Positions 41,961 through 51,714 of a stretch of 64,000 nucleotides of DNA are shown here, piece after piece. The stretch is taken from positions 1,984,001 through 2,048,000 of the forward strand of contig NZ_JACYXC010000001.1 of the NCBI RefSeq assembly GCF_016031615.1, in the 5' to 3' direction. A model generated the notes under the pieces. That model did not search any database. It was not told the DNA's origin and was given only the letters and a program-made list of their open reading frames with translations. Both the position numbers and the translations under genes were made by a program. This DNA comes from Streptomyces pactum (GTDB lineage: Bacteria > Actinomycetota > Actinomycetes > Streptomycetales > Streptomycetaceae). The stretch's first letter is position 1; every line of letters starts with the position of its first letter.

Positions 41961-44793
41961 CGACGCGGACGAAACCGGCGCCCCCGCCGGCACCCCCGAG
42001 GCACGCCCCGGGACCACCCCCGCCGGCGGCCCGCGGCCCGACCGCCCCCCACGATCGTGGTGATCGGCCACGGGATGGTCGGCCACCGCCTGCTGGAGAC
42101 GCTCGCGGAGCAGGGGGTGACCGGCTCCGCGCGGCTGGTGGTGTTCGGTGAGGAGCCCCGCCCGGCGTACGACCGGGTACAGCTCACCTCGTACTTCTCC
42201 GGCCGGCCGGCCGAGGAGCTGTCCCTGGTGGCGGACGGGTTCATGGCCCGGCACGGCATCGAACTCCACCTGGCCGACCCGGTGGTGGCGGTGGACCGCG
42301 CGGCGCGCACCGTCACCTCGCGCGCCGGGGTCACCGTCGGGTACGACCGGTTGGTCCTGGCCACCGGCTCCTACCCGTTCGTGCCGCCGGTGCCCGGGAA
42401 GGACGCCGCCGGCTGCTTCATGTACCGCACCGTGGAGGACCTGCTGGCCATCGAGGAGTACGCCGCCGGGCGCCGCTCCGGCGTGGTGGTGGGCGGCGGG
42501 CTGCTCGGCCTGGAGGCGGCCGGCGCGCTGAACGGACTCGGACTCACCACGCACATCGTGGAGTTCCAGCCCCGGCTGATGGCGCTCCAGGTGGACGAGG
42601 GCGGCGGCGCGGCGCTGCGGCGCACCGTCGAGCGGATGGGCCTGGTGGTGCACACCGGCGTCGGCGGCAAGGAGATCGTCACGGACGCCGCCGGCGCGGT
42701 GCGCGCCATGGAGCTGTCCGACGGTTCCGTCATCGACACCGACCTGGTGGTCTTCTCGGCCGGCGTCCGCCCCCGCGACCAGCTGGCGCGGGAGTGCGGG
42801 CTGGCCGTCGGGGAGCGCGGCGGGATCGCGGTGGACCCCTGGTGCCGCACCGACGACCCGGCGGTCTTCGCCATCGGCGAGTGCGCGCTCGCCGCCGACG
42901 GCCGGGTCTACGGACTGGTGGCGCCCGGCTACGAGATGGCCCGGGTGGCGGCCGGCACCCTCGCCCGCGAGCTGATGCCCGCCGCCGTTCGGCACGCCGG
43001 GGACCCGGCGGCCGGCGCCCACCGCCCGGCCGGCGACCGCCCCGCACCCCAGGACGGCCCTCCCACCGCGACCCGCCCCACGTCCGGGGCCCACCCCGCC
43101 GCCCCGGACGCCCCCTCCCCCCGGCGGGGCGGGCCCCAGGTTCACCGGCGCGGACACCTCCACCAAGCTCAAGCTGCTCGGGGTGGACGTGGCGTCCTTC
43201 GGGGACGCGCACGGCAGCACGCCCGGCGCGCTCGACGTGGTCTACGCCGACTCCCGCGCCGGCGTGTACAAGAAGCTGGTGATCGGGCCCGGCGGGGAGC
43301 TGCTGGGCGGGGTGCTGGTGGGGGACGCCGAGGCGTACGGCATGCTGCGCCCGCTCACCGGCACCGTGCCGCCGGCCGCCCCGGAGCGGCTGATGCTGCC
43401 CGCCGGGGCCGGCGCGCCCGCCGCCCCGGGCCCGGCGGCGCTGCCGGACGACGCGGTGGTCTGCAACTGCCACAACGTCACCAAGGGCACCGTCCGCGCC
43501 GCCGTCACCGGGCACGGGTGCGCCACCGTCGCCGAGGTGAAGGCGCGGACCCGGGCCGGTACCGGCTGCGGCAGCTGCGTGAAGGTGCTCACCGCGCTCG
43601 TCGACGAGGAGTTGGCGGCCGGTGGCGTCACCGTGGACCGGGGCCTGTGCGGCTGCTTCGCGCACACCCGCGCCGAGCTGTACGAGATCGTCCGCACCCG
43701 GCGGCTGACCGGCTTCGCCGCGCTGCTGGACGGCCACGGCCGCCCGGAGGCGCGGGGCGGTGACGGCTGCGAGGTGTGCAAACCGGCGGTGGCCTCGATC
43801 CTCGCCTCGCTGGCGCCCACCGTCGGCGCCGGCGGCTACGTCCTGGACGGGGAGCAGGCGGCGCTCCAGGACACCAACGACCACTTCCTCGCCAACCTCC
43901 AGCGCAACGGCTCGTACTCGGTGGTGCCCCGGGTCCCGGGGGGCGAGATCACCCCGGAGAAGCTCATCGTGATCGGCGAGGTGGCCCGCGACTTCGGGCT
44001 CTACACCAAGATCACCGGCGGGCAGCGGATCGATCTGTTCGGGGCCCGGGTGGAGCAGCTGCCGGCGATCTGGGCCCGCCTGGTGGACGCCGGGTTCGAG
44101 TCCGGGCACGCGTACGGCAAGGCGCTGCGCACCGTGAAGTCCTGCGTGGGGGACACCTGGTGCCGGTACGGCGTCCAGGACTCGGTGCGGATGGCCATCG
44201 CGCTGGAGCTGCGCTACCGGGGGCTGCGGGCGCCGCACAAGCTGAAGGCGGCGGTCTCCGGGTGCGCGCGGGAGTGCGCCGAGGCGCGCGGCAAGGACTT
44301 CGGGGTGATCGCCACCGCCCAGGGGTGGAACCTGTACGTGGGCGGGAACGGCGGCGCCGATCCGCGCCACGCCGACCTGCTCGCCCAGGACCTCGACGAC
44401 GAGGGGCTGGTCCGGCTCGTCGACCGGTTCCTGATGTTCTACATCCGCACCGCGGACCGGCTGGAGCGCACCTCGGCGTGGCTGGAGCGCGTCGAGGGCG
44501 GTCTGGCGCACGTACGGGACGTGGTGGTGCACGACTCGCTGGGGATCTGCGCGGAGCTGGAGGCGCTGATGGCCGACCACGTGGCGCACTACCGCGACGA
44601 GTGGGCGGCCACCCTGGAGGACCCGGAGCGGCTGCGCCGGTTCGTCTCCTTCGTCAACGCGCCCGGCACCCCCGACCCCACCGTCCGGTTCGTGCCCGAG
44701 CGCGACCAGCTCCGGCCCGACCTGACACCGCTGTCCGTCCCCGGCGTCCCGGCCCGTACCGGGCGCACCCTGGAAGGGAGCACCCCGCGATGA
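41957..44793 (+). pseudogene. nirB: Nitrite reductase large subunit NirB, two apparent frame changes
   Basis: NADH-dependent sirohaem nitrite reductase (nitrite to ammonium). ATG 41957 has GGAGG 5 nt upstream and overlaps the previous stop. The FAD/NAD half (TIVVIGHGMVGHRLLETL; GVVVGGGLLGLEAAGAL), the BFD-like [2Fe-2S] domain (VCNCHNVTKG...GTGCGSC) and the sirohaem/[4Fe-4S] half (SCVGDTWCRYG; SGCARECAEA) are intact. The frame changes at the C6 runs 42045-42050 and 43117-43122; shortening each by one C restores a single reading frame. The second lies in a Pro/Ala linker (about 43000-43140). Annotators may instead start at GTG 42057. Confidence 0.88.
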
Positions 44794-45140
44794 CCCCCGC
44801 CCACGCGCGGACCGCGGTCCGCGTCGAACTCCTCGCCGGCCGCCGGTGGTTGCCGGTCTGCGGGACGGCCGACCTCACCCCCGGACGCGGGGTGGCCGCG
44901 CTGCTCCCGGACGGCACCCAGGTGGCGCTCTTCGCGGACCGCGCCGGGCGGCTCTACGCGATCGACCACCGGGACCCGTTCACCGGCGCGTACGTCCTGG
45001 CGCGCGGCCTGCTGGGCTCCGCGGGCGGCCGGGCGTTCGTCGCCTCGCCGCTGCTGAAGCAGCGGTTCGAGCTGGCCACCGGCCGGTGCCTGGACGACCC
45101 GGCGGTGGCGGTGCGGGCCTACCGGGTCCGTACCGCCTGA
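44790..45140 (+). CDS. nirD: Nitrite reductase small subunit NirD
   Basis: A 116-residue Rieske-like protein: RWLPVCGTADLTPGRGVAALLPDGTQVALF, then LYAIDHRDPFTGAYVLARGLLG and FVASPLLKQRFELATGRCLDDP. As in other NirD proteins, the Rieske Cys/His ligands are replaced (DHRDPF instead of CxH), so it does not bind a cluster and acts as a structural partner of NirB. The ATG overlaps the nirB stop (ATGA), indicating translational coupling. Confidence 0.93.
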   Translation: MTPAHARTAVRVELLAGRRWLPVCGTADLTPGRGVAALLPDGTQVALFADRAGRLYAIDHRDPFTGAYVLARGLLGSAGGRAFVASPLLKQRFELATGRCLDDPAVAVRAYRVRTA

Positions 45141-45175
45141 CGCCCGCCCGTCCCTGTGCGGCACGGGCCCGGCGG

Positions 45176-45757
45176 TCACTCCGGCACCGGCCGGTCCGGC
45201 TCCGGGCCCGTGCCGCGCTCCGCGCCGCCGGGGCTCAGGCCGGCCGCCCCGAGCAGGGCGCGCGCCCCGTCGCCGTCGATCCGGTCGCCGAGCGCGGCGA
45301 GGGCGGCCGTGCCGCCGTGCAGCAGGCCGCGCCGGCGGGACAGCCGGACCCCCCGGTCGAGCTGGTGCCACAGCAGCGGGTTGGCGGTCAGCACCCGGGG
45401 GTCGATCTCCACCCGGTGGCCGAGGACGTCGCGCAGCACCAGCCGGGGCGCCACGCCGCCCGGCCGGCTGACCGAGGCGAGCAGGTCGGTGCGGACCAGC
45501 CGCTCCCGGAACAGGCCCCGGCTGGCCAGCCACCCCTCCCCCGCGGTGACCAGCGGCGGGTGCAGCACCGACAGCTGGGTGGCGGCGACGGCCGCCCAGC
45601 AGGCGGCGCGGACCGGGCTGAGCGTGCCGCACAGCCGGTCCAGGCCCAGCAGGGCGCCGAGGACCAGTACCGCGGAGCCGGCCGCGGTCCGCGCCTCGCC
45701 CGCCCAGTGCCGGTCCGCCGCCAGCACCCGGCGGCCGGTCCCGGTTCCGCGTCCCAT
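45176..45757 (-). CDS. Hypothetical membrane-associated protein
   Basis: A 193-residue protein that I do not recognise. Residues about 20-65 contain two hydrophobic helices (TAAGSAVLVLGALLGLDRL and AACWAAVAATQLSVL); the soluble C-terminal part has RLVLRDVLGHRVEIDPRVLTANPLLWHQLDRGVRLS, which is regular enough to be a conserved domain. ATG 45757 lies 7-8 bp after a TAGCGT -10-like box, suggesting a leaderless message. It is convergent with nirD. Confidence 0.75.
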   Translation of the reverse strand: MGRGTGTGRRVLAADRHWAGEARTAAGSAVLVLGALLGLDRLCGTLSPVRAACWAAVAATQLSVLHPPLVTAGEGWLASRGLFRERLVRTDLLASVSRPGGVAPRLVLRDVLGHRVEIDPRVLTANPLLWHQLDRGVRLSRRRGLLHGGTAALAALGDRIDGDGARALLGAAGLSPGGAERGTGPEPDRPVPE

Positions 45758-46047
45758 GCCCCGAACGCTAGGGCGGCCGGCCGCCCGCGCGGTGGCGGGT
45801 TGACGCGTCGCTGACCTGCCGTTGACCGAACTTGACGCTCCACTGACACCAACGGACCGGTCCGGTGTCCCGTACGCCCCGTACGTCCCACCGGTCACTT
45901 CCCTCACCGGCCGCCTGCCGCCGGTGCGCCGTCCGTCGCCGGGTGACGACATGCCGTCGCAACGCCGCCGTCGTAATCCCCGTCCATGGTTGGTCGTTGA
46001 GCCGTGCGACACGACGGCGGACGGTCGATCAGCGAGGGGGCACCGCC

Positions 46048-47307
46048 ATGTCCATCAGCCGCAGGGGACTGCTCGGTTCCGGCGCCGCGGCGGCGCTGTA
46101 CGGGGCGCTGGCCGCGTGCGGCTCCAACACCGGGCGCCAGGACGGCGGTTCCGGCAAGGGCCCGCGGATCGAGCACTGGTACCACCAGTACGGGGAGGCC
46201 GGCACCCAGCAGGCGGTGGAGCGGTACGCCCGCGCCTACCCCCGCGCCGACGTACGGGTGCAGTGGCGGCCGGGCAACTACGACCAGCAGACGGCGGCGG
46301 CGCTGCTCACCGACTCCGGACCGGACGTCTTCGAGGGCGGGCCGACCCTGGACCAGATCCGCGGCGGCCAGGTGGTGGACGTGACCGACCTGCTGGCCGG
46401 GGTCCGCGAGGACTTCCACCCCCAGGTGCTGGCGACCAAGACCCACCGGGGCCGGATCTGGGCCGTCCCGCAGGTGATCGACACCCAGCTGCTGTACTAC
46501 CGCAAGAGCTTCCTGGCGGGCGCCGGGGTCGAGCCGCCGCGGACCCTGGACGCGCTGGTGGACGCCGCCCGGGCGCTGACCACCAAGGACGTCAAGGGCC
46601 TGTTCCTGGGCAACGACGGCGGCCCGGGGGTGCTGCTGGCCACCCCGCTGTACGCGGCGGGCCTGCCGGTGGTCACCGAGGACGGCGAGGTGGGCTTCGA
46701 CGACCCCGCGGCGGCCCGCACGCTGGGCAAGCTGCACCGGCTCCACCGGGACCGGTCGCTGCTGCTGGGCGCCCCGACGGACTGGTCGGACCCCTCCGCG
46801 TTCCTCCAGGGCCTCACCGCCATGCAGTGGTCCGGCCTGTGGGCGCTGCCGCTGATCGCCGAGAAGCTGGGCGACGACTTCGGGGTGCTGCCGTTCCCCG
46901 GGGACGGCCCCGGCGGCCGGCCGGCGGTGCCGGTGGGCGCGTACGGCGCGGTGGTCAGCGCCCGCGGCGCGCACCGGGCGGCGGCGAAGGCGTACGTGAA
47001 GTGGCTGTGGGTGGACGGCACCGAGTACCAGGAGGACTTCGCGCTCTCCTACGGCTTCCACATCCCCGCCCGGATCTCGCTGGCGAAGCGGGCGGCCGCG
47101 CTGCGCAAGGGCGCGGCGGCCGAGGTGGTGCGGTTCACCACCGACCACGGGTACGCCGAGCCGCTGCTGTGGACCACCGCGAGCCGGACGGCCTACAAGG
47201 ACGCGCTCAGCCGCATCGTCAAGGACGGCGCGGACCCGGAGCGGGAGCTGCGCCCGGTGGTGGCCCGGACCCGGTCCGAGCTGCGGCGCGTCGGTGCGGC
47301 CCGCTGA
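46048..47307 (+). CDS. ABC transporter extracellular sugar-binding lipoprotein
   Basis: A 419-residue solute-binding protein (family 1). MSISRRGLLGSGAAAALYGALAAC combines a twin-arginine motif (SRRGLL) with a lipobox (LAAC, Cys24), so it is probably a Tat-exported lipoprotein. The mature part shows the family segments EHWYHQYGEAGTQQAVERYA and DVFEGGPTLDQIRGG. The ATG follows GAGGGGG about 7 nt upstream. It overlaps the first permease by one base. There is no ATPase gene in the operon; Streptomyces sugar importers usually borrow a shared MsiK-type ATPase. Confidence 0.93.
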   Translation: MSISRRGLLGSGAAAALYGALAACGSNTGRQDGGSGKGPRIEHWYHQYGEAGTQQAVERYARAYPRADVRVQWRPGNYDQQTAAALLTDSGPDVFEGGPTLDQIRGGQVVDVTDLLAGVREDFHPQVLATKTHRGRIWAVPQVIDTQLLYYRKSFLAGAGVEPPRTLDALVDAARALTTKDVKGLFLGNDGGPGVLLATPLYAAGLPVVTEDGEVGFDDPAAARTLGKLHRLHRDRSLLLGAPTDWSDPSAFLQGLTAMQWSGLWALPLIAEKLGDDFGVLPFPGDGPGGRPAVPVGAYGAVVSARGAHRAAAKAYVKWLWVDGTEYQEDFALSYGFHIPARISLAKRAAALRKGAAAEVVRFTTDHGYAEPLLWTTASRTAYKDALSRIVKDGADPERELRPVVARTRSELRRVGAAR

Positions 47308-48311
47308 TGGCCGCGGTGGTGCGGGAGCGGCCCGCGCGGCGGGGCGGACCGGTCGGCCAGGAGCCGCCGCCCGCCGGTCCGGGCCGGCCGTGGGCGCGCC
47401 GGCTGCTGGGTCCGCAGCGGCGCCACCTGTGGTTCTGGGTCTTCACCGGCCCGTTCGTGATCGGGCTGACCGTCTTCACCTACGTACCGCTCGGCTGGAG
47501 CGTGTGGCTCAGCTTCTTCGAGGCCCGCAACACCGTCACCCCGGCCGCCGCCGACTTCGTCGGACTGGACAACTACGCCGCGATGCTGCGCGACGAGGCG
47601 TTCACCGACAGCCTGGTCACCTTCGGGCTGTTCACCGCCTTCATCGTGCCGGCCACCTACGCGCTGGCGCTGGCGCTCGCCCTGATGGTCAACCGGCTCC
47701 GCTTCGCCCAGGCGTTCTTCCGGTCGGTGTTCTTCCTGCCGGTGGCGTGCAGCTATGTGGTGGCGGCGCTGATCTGGAAGATGTCGATCTTCAACGGGGT
47801 GCGGTTCGGGCTGGCGAACACCGTGCTGGGCTGGTTCGGCGCCGAGCAGGTCGCCTGGCTGTCCACCACCGACCCGCCCTGGTACTGGCTGGTGCTGGTG
47901 ACCCTGCGGCTGTGGCTCCAGGCCGGCTTCTACATGGTGCTCTTCCTCGCCGGGCTGCAGCGCGTACCGCCCCAGCTGTACGAGGCGGCGGCGGTGGACG
48001 GCGCCCGGCCGGGCTGGCAGACCTTCCGGTACATCACCTTCCCGCAGCTGCGCGCCACCTCGGTGGCGGTGGTGCTGCTGCTGGTGGTCAACGCGTTCCA
48101 GGCGTTCGACGAGTTCTACAACCTGCTCTCCGACGCGCGCGGTTACCCACCGTACGCCCGGCCGCCGCTGGTCCACCTCTACTACACGGCGCTCGGCGAG
48201 GAGCAGAACCTGGGGGCGGGCAGTGCCGGCGCGGTCATCCTCGCCCTGCTGATCGCGGTGGCCACGGTGGTCCAGGCCCGCTGGTTCGGCCTGGGCCGGA
48301 AGGAGGGGTGA
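47307..48311 (+). CDS. Sugar ABC transporter permease (MalF/UgpA type)
   Basis: A 334-residue inner-membrane permease with six helices after a basic N-terminal tail of 40 residues. The binding-protein-dependent transport motif is LYEAAAVDGARPGWQTFRYITFPQL (EAA loop, about residues 225-250), which contacts the ATPase. The stop of the binding-protein gene overlaps its ATG (TGATG). It pairs with the downstream permease. Confidence 0.93.
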   Translation: MAAVVRERPARRGGPVGQEPPPAGPGRPWARRLLGPQRRHLWFWVFTGPFVIGLTVFTYVPLGWSVWLSFFEARNTVTPAAADFVGLDNYAAMLRDEAFTDSLVTFGLFTAFIVPATYALALALALMVNRLRFAQAFFRSVFFLPVACSYVVAALIWKMSIFNGVRFGLANTVLGWFGAEQVAWLSTTDPPWYWLVLVTLRLWLQAGFYMVLFLAGLQRVPPQLYEAAAVDGARPGWQTFRYITFPQLRATSVAVVLLLVVNAFQAFDEFYNLLSDARGYPPYARPPLVHLYYTALGEEQNLGAGSAGAVILALLIAVATVVQARWFGLGRKEG

Positions 48312-48314
48312 GCG

Positions 48315-49151
48315 GTGCGGGACGCGTGGGTGCGGGTGGGCCGGGCGCTGCGGCTGGTGCTGCTGATCGTGCTGGCGCTGCTCTTCCTCATCCCCTTCTA
48401 CCTGCTGGTGCGGAACGGGCTGGCGCGGGAGGAGGACATCACCGCGCCGGAGTGGACCTTCTTCCCCACCGATGTGCGGTGGTCGAACATCGGCGACCTG
48501 TTCGCGGACCCGAGCGTGCCGATGGCCCGGGCGCTGCTCAACTCCTCGCTGATCGCGGTCGCCACCACGGTGGGCACGCTGCTGCTCGCCTCGCTCGCCG
48601 GGTACGGGCTGGCGCGCATCCCCTACCGGTACGCCGACGCGGTCTTCTACTGGATCCTCGGCACCCTGATGGTGCCGGCCGCGGTCACCTTCGTCCCCAG
48701 CTTCGTGCTGGTCTCCTCGCTGGGCTGGATCTCCACCCTGCGCGGCCTGGTCGTGCCGACGCTGTTCAGCGCGTTCGCGGCGTTCGTCTTCCGCCAGTAC
48801 TTCCTGGGCTTCCCCCGGGAGCTGGAGGACGCGGCGCGGGTGGACGGGCTGGGGTACTGGCGCACCTACTGGCGGGTGGTGGTGCCCAACTCCCGCCCGG
48901 TGTTCGCGGCGGTCGGCTCCATCGTCTTCATCGGGGCGTGGAACTCCTTCCTGTGGCCGCTGGTGATCGGGCAGGACCGGGACGCGTGGACGGTGCAGGT
49001 GGCGCTCTCCACGTTCACCACGGCGCAGACGGTGCGGCTGTCGCAGCTGTTCGTCGCCGCGGCGGTGTCGATCCTGCCGCTGCTGGTGGTCTTCCTGGCG
49101 CTCCAGCGGTACATCGTGGCCGGGGTGGAGCGCTCCGGGATCGACGACTGA
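48315..49151 (+). CDS. Carbohydrate ABC transporter permease (MalG/UgpE type)
   Basis: A 278-residue permease with six helices and the EAA loop ELEDAARVDGLGYWRTYWRVVVPNSRP. The N-terminal MalG-like segment FLIPFYLLVRNGLAREEDI and the periplasmic loop with FPTDVRWSNI are characteristic. GTG 48315 has AAGGAGG 8 nt upstream and lies 3 bp after the previous stop. It completes an SBP-permease-permease operon with no regulator in the immediate vicinity. Confidence 0.93.
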   Translation: MRDAWVRVGRALRLVLLIVLALLFLIPFYLLVRNGLAREEDITAPEWTFFPTDVRWSNIGDLFADPSVPMARALLNSSLIAVATTVGTLLLASLAGYGLARIPYRYADAVFYWILGTLMVPAAVTFVPSFVLVSSLGWISTLRGLVVPTLFSAFAAFVFRQYFLGFPRELEDAARVDGLGYWRTYWRVVVPNSRPVFAAVGSIVFIGAWNSFLWPLVIGQDRDAWTVQVALSTFTTAQTVRLSQLFVAAAVSILPLLVVFLALQRYIVAGVERSGIDD

Positions 49152-49314
49152 ACGGGGGTGCGGCCGCCGGCGTACGGCCGCACGGCGGTACGCGGGCGGG
49201 CCCGGCGGCCGGCCGGGGCCGGGGCGGCCGCCGGCGCCGGGCCCGGCCCGCGCGTCGGGCGGCCGGCCGCCGGGGGAACCCCGGCACCGCGGCCGGGCCC
49301 CGCCGCCGGTGCCC

Positions 49315-50535
49315 TCAGGCCCGCGGGAGGTCCGCGGCGTCCGGGACGTCCTTGAGGAACACCACGCCGTCGGTGCTCCCCACCCCGGCCGGGTCCAGCG
49401 GGGCGTAGCCGAACCAGGGCGACTCCCGGGGCGCGGGCGGCGGGTCGCCGAGGGCGGCGGCCAGCCGCCGGGCGTCGAACAGGCCGCGGTCCCGCGGCAG
49501 CGCGTACAGCCGTCCTTCCAGGGTGTCCGGCGGGGGCGCGTCCACCCCCTGGTGGCGGAGGGTGCCCAGGGCGGTGGCCACGAAGGCGTAGTCCGCGCCG
49601 AGCCGGGCGCTGACCAGCGCGCCGGCGCTCCACCACACCACCGGCGCCCCGCCCATCCCCATCGAGCTGCGCTGCCGCTGGAGGTGGCTGTTGTGGGCGT
49701 GCACGAACACCGGTCCCCGCTCGGCGAGGGCGAGCAGGTTGTCGGCCATCATCCGGTCGCGTGCGGCCACCAGCCGGGCCAGCCGGGCCGGCGAGGTGCC
49801 GGCCATCGCGTGGTGGTAGCGGAGCAGGCCGGTCGCGGTGCGCCCGTACAGGCGCGCCCGGTCCCACTCCTCCCGCGAGGTCGTGGCGATCAGGTGCGGG
49901 GTCTGGGTGTCGAGCAGCGACACCAGTTCGTCGGCGAGCAGCCGCAGCCGGGCGGCCGCGGCGGACCGCCCCACCGACCGGAACGGGTCGGTCATCGCGG
50001 CGGGTTCGGTCCACGCCTCGTCGGCGCCGAGCAGCCCGTCGAGGGTCCCGGCGGTGCAGGGCATCAGGTCCGGGTCCACCCGGGCGGCGAGGTAGCCGTG
50101 GAGTGCGGTGAGGGCCTCCCGGGGGCTCGCGGCCCCGGTGATCTCCAGCGGGCCGTCGAAGCCGGCGAAGCGGACCCGCTCGGCGGCGGGCCGGGCGGCG
50201 TTGTGGGCGCGCATCCAGCGGAGCAGCTCGCGGTTGGCGGGGAAGGCGCCCCAGCCGTGGCTGAACCCGCGCTCCACGGCCTCGTCGAGCGTGCCCGCAC
50301 CCGAGGTCACGTGGTCGTCCACGGCCAGGCCGCGCAGGCAGTCGCTCTCGATCGCGATCGTCCGGTAGCCCTCCTCCTCGACCAGCTGCCGGAACAGCTC
50401 GTTGCGCAGGTCGAGCAGCGGGCCCTCGCCGTGTGTCGGCTCGCCCAGCGCCAGCAGCCGGGGCCGGGCCGGGAGCAGCCCCAGCACGGCGGCGGCCGTG
50501 ACCGGCCGGGCGGTGTCCTCGATGTCGGTAGCCAT
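49315..50535 (-). CDS. Erythromycin-esterase family protein
   Basis: A 406-residue hydrolase-like protein of the EreA/EreB family. LLALGEPTHGEGPLLDLRNELFRQL (with the catalytic-type His, residues about 28-52), TIAIESDCLRGLAVDDHV and VFVHAHNSHLQRQR are the recognisable segments. Distant members act on other esters, and I cannot say that macrolides are the substrate. ATG 50535 is followed closely by an operator; the gap to the divergent regulator is 69 bp. Confidence 0.9.
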   Translation of the reverse strand: MATDIEDTARPVTAAAVLGLLPARPRLLALGEPTHGEGPLLDLRNELFRQLVEEEGYRTIAIESDCLRGLAVDDHVTSGAGTLDEAVERGFSHGWGAFPANRELLRWMRAHNAARPAAERVRFAGFDGPLEITGAASPREALTALHGYLAARVDPDLMPCTAGTLDGLLGADEAWTEPAAMTDPFRSVGRSAAAARLRLLADELVSLLDTQTPHLIATTSREEWDRARLYGRTATGLLRYHHAMAGTSPARLARLVAARDRMMADNLLALAERGPVFVHAHNSHLQRQRSSMGMGGAPVVWWSAGALVSARLGADYAFVATALGTLRHQGVDAPPPDTLEGRLYALPRDRGLFDARRLAAALGDPPPAPRESPWFGYAPLDPAGVGSTDGVVFLKDVPDAADLPRA

Positions 50536-50539
50536 GGCC

Positions 50540-50586
50540 TCAACGCTATCGTTGAAGCCCCGGTTGAAACCCTGGCCAGATCAACC
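50540..50586. promoter_or_regulatory. Operators between the esterase and TioE-like genes
   Basis: TCAACG (50540-50545) faces CGTTGA (50550-50555) with spacer CTAT; GGTTGA (50562-50567) faces TCAACC (50581-50586) with a 13-bp spacer. Both use the TTGA/TCAA core and sit in a 69-bp divergent gap. Confidence 0.6.
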
Positions 50587-50604
50587 CGCGCTATCGTCGG
50601 TCTC

Positions 50605-51405
50605 GTGGCGGAAAACCTTCAAAGCAGGGTGCGGCTGAGGCCGGTCGACCTGGCGCGTCGGCACGGGCTGTCCACGCAGGCGGTCCGGAACTACGAGGAG
50701 GCCGGCATCCTGCCCGCCGCCGACCGCACCCCCCACGGCCACCGCGTGTACACCGAGCGGCACGCGGCGGCCCTGCGCGCGTACCTCGCCCTGGTGCCGG
50801 GCCACGGCCACCGGACGGCGACGGCGGTGATGCGGGCGGTGAACCGGGGCGCGGACGACGAGGCGTTCCGGCTGATCGACGGCAGCCACGCCCAGCTCCT
50901 GGACGACCGGCGGACCCTGGCGGCCGTGGAGACCGCCCTGCGCGACCTGGCACCCCGCACCGCGCCCCCGCCCGGGACGACGCCGCCCGGCCCGGGAGCG
51001 CCCCGAGCCGTGGGAGCCCCGCCCGGCCCGGGAGCCCCGCCGGCCGCCGGGCCCCTGTCCGGCGGAACCTTCATCGGCCCGCTGGCCGGGCAGCTCGGCA
51101 TCCGGCCCGCGACGCTGCGCACCTGGGAGCGCGCCGGGCTGGTGCGTCCGCGCCGGGACCCGCGGACCGGCTACCGCGTCTACGACGAGGCGGACGTGCG
51201 GGACGCGCGGCTGGTCCACCAGCTCCGGCGCGGTGGCCATCTGCTGGAGCAGATCGCCCCGCTGATCACCCAGGTGCGGGCGGCCGGCGGTCTGGAGCCG
51301 CTGGAGGGCGCGCTGCGCGACTGGCACGGCCGGCTGTCGGCCCGTGGCCGGGCGCTGCTGGCCGGGGCCGCGGAGCTGGACGCGTACCTCCGCGACCGCG
51401 GCTGA
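50605..51405 (+). CDS. TioE-like double-MerR-HTH transcriptional regulator
   Basis: A 266-residue regulator with two MerR-type winged helices. The first is RLRPVDLARRHGLSTQAVRNYEEAGILPAADRTPHGHRVY (residues about 10-50); the second, after a Pro/Gly-rich linker at about 120-148, is FIGPLAGQLGIRPATLRTWERAGLVRPRRDPRTGYRVYDE. This tandem arrangement defines the TioE group, named from thiocoraline biosynthesis. GTG 50605 is probably leaderless. It is divergent from the esterase gene and likely controls both. Confidence 0.92.
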   Translation: MAENLQSRVRLRPVDLARRHGLSTQAVRNYEEAGILPAADRTPHGHRVYTERHAAALRAYLALVPGHGHRTATAVMRAVNRGADDEAFRLIDGSHAQLLDDRRTLAAVETALRDLAPRTAPPPGTTPPGPGAPRAVGAPPGPGAPPAAGPLSGGTFIGPLAGQLGIRPATLRTWERAGLVRPRRDPRTGYRVYDEADVRDARLVHQLRRGGHLLEQIAPLITQVRAAGGLEPLEGALRDWHGRLSARGRALLAGAAELDAYLRDRG

Positions 51406-51714
51406 GCCCCACCCCGGGCGGGCCACGGCCCCGGCGGGCCCCGGCCCCGGGCCGAGCCCCACCGCCCGCGGGCCCCGACGCCGGGCACCCGGACCCCCGC
51501 ACCCGGCCGCCGGGTCCGCCACCCGCCCCCGTGTCCGGCCCGGCGGACCCGGGAGTGGCCGGCGGGTGACCGCGGGGCCACCGCCGCGCTGCGGACCGGC
51601 TCACTCCGCGACACCGCTTGTTGATGCCATGTCAACTCTGCGCTTCTAGGGTTCCTCCCCGTGTCACCCCGTCGCCGACCGGCCGCGGGGCAGCCCTCAC
51701 GTCATGGAGTGACC
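51406..51714. other. Gap upstream of the PhoX-like gene
   Basis: The first 220 bp is CCCGGGCC-rich. The last 90 bp includes TTGTTGATGCCATGTCAACT and TAGGGT at about 51650, which may be the promoter. Confidence 0.45.

Noticed and set aside
46048..49151. Missing ATPase of the sugar importer taken as a broken operon
   Set aside because: Streptomyces sugar importers commonly lack their own ATPase and use a shared MsiK-type protein, so absence here is normal.
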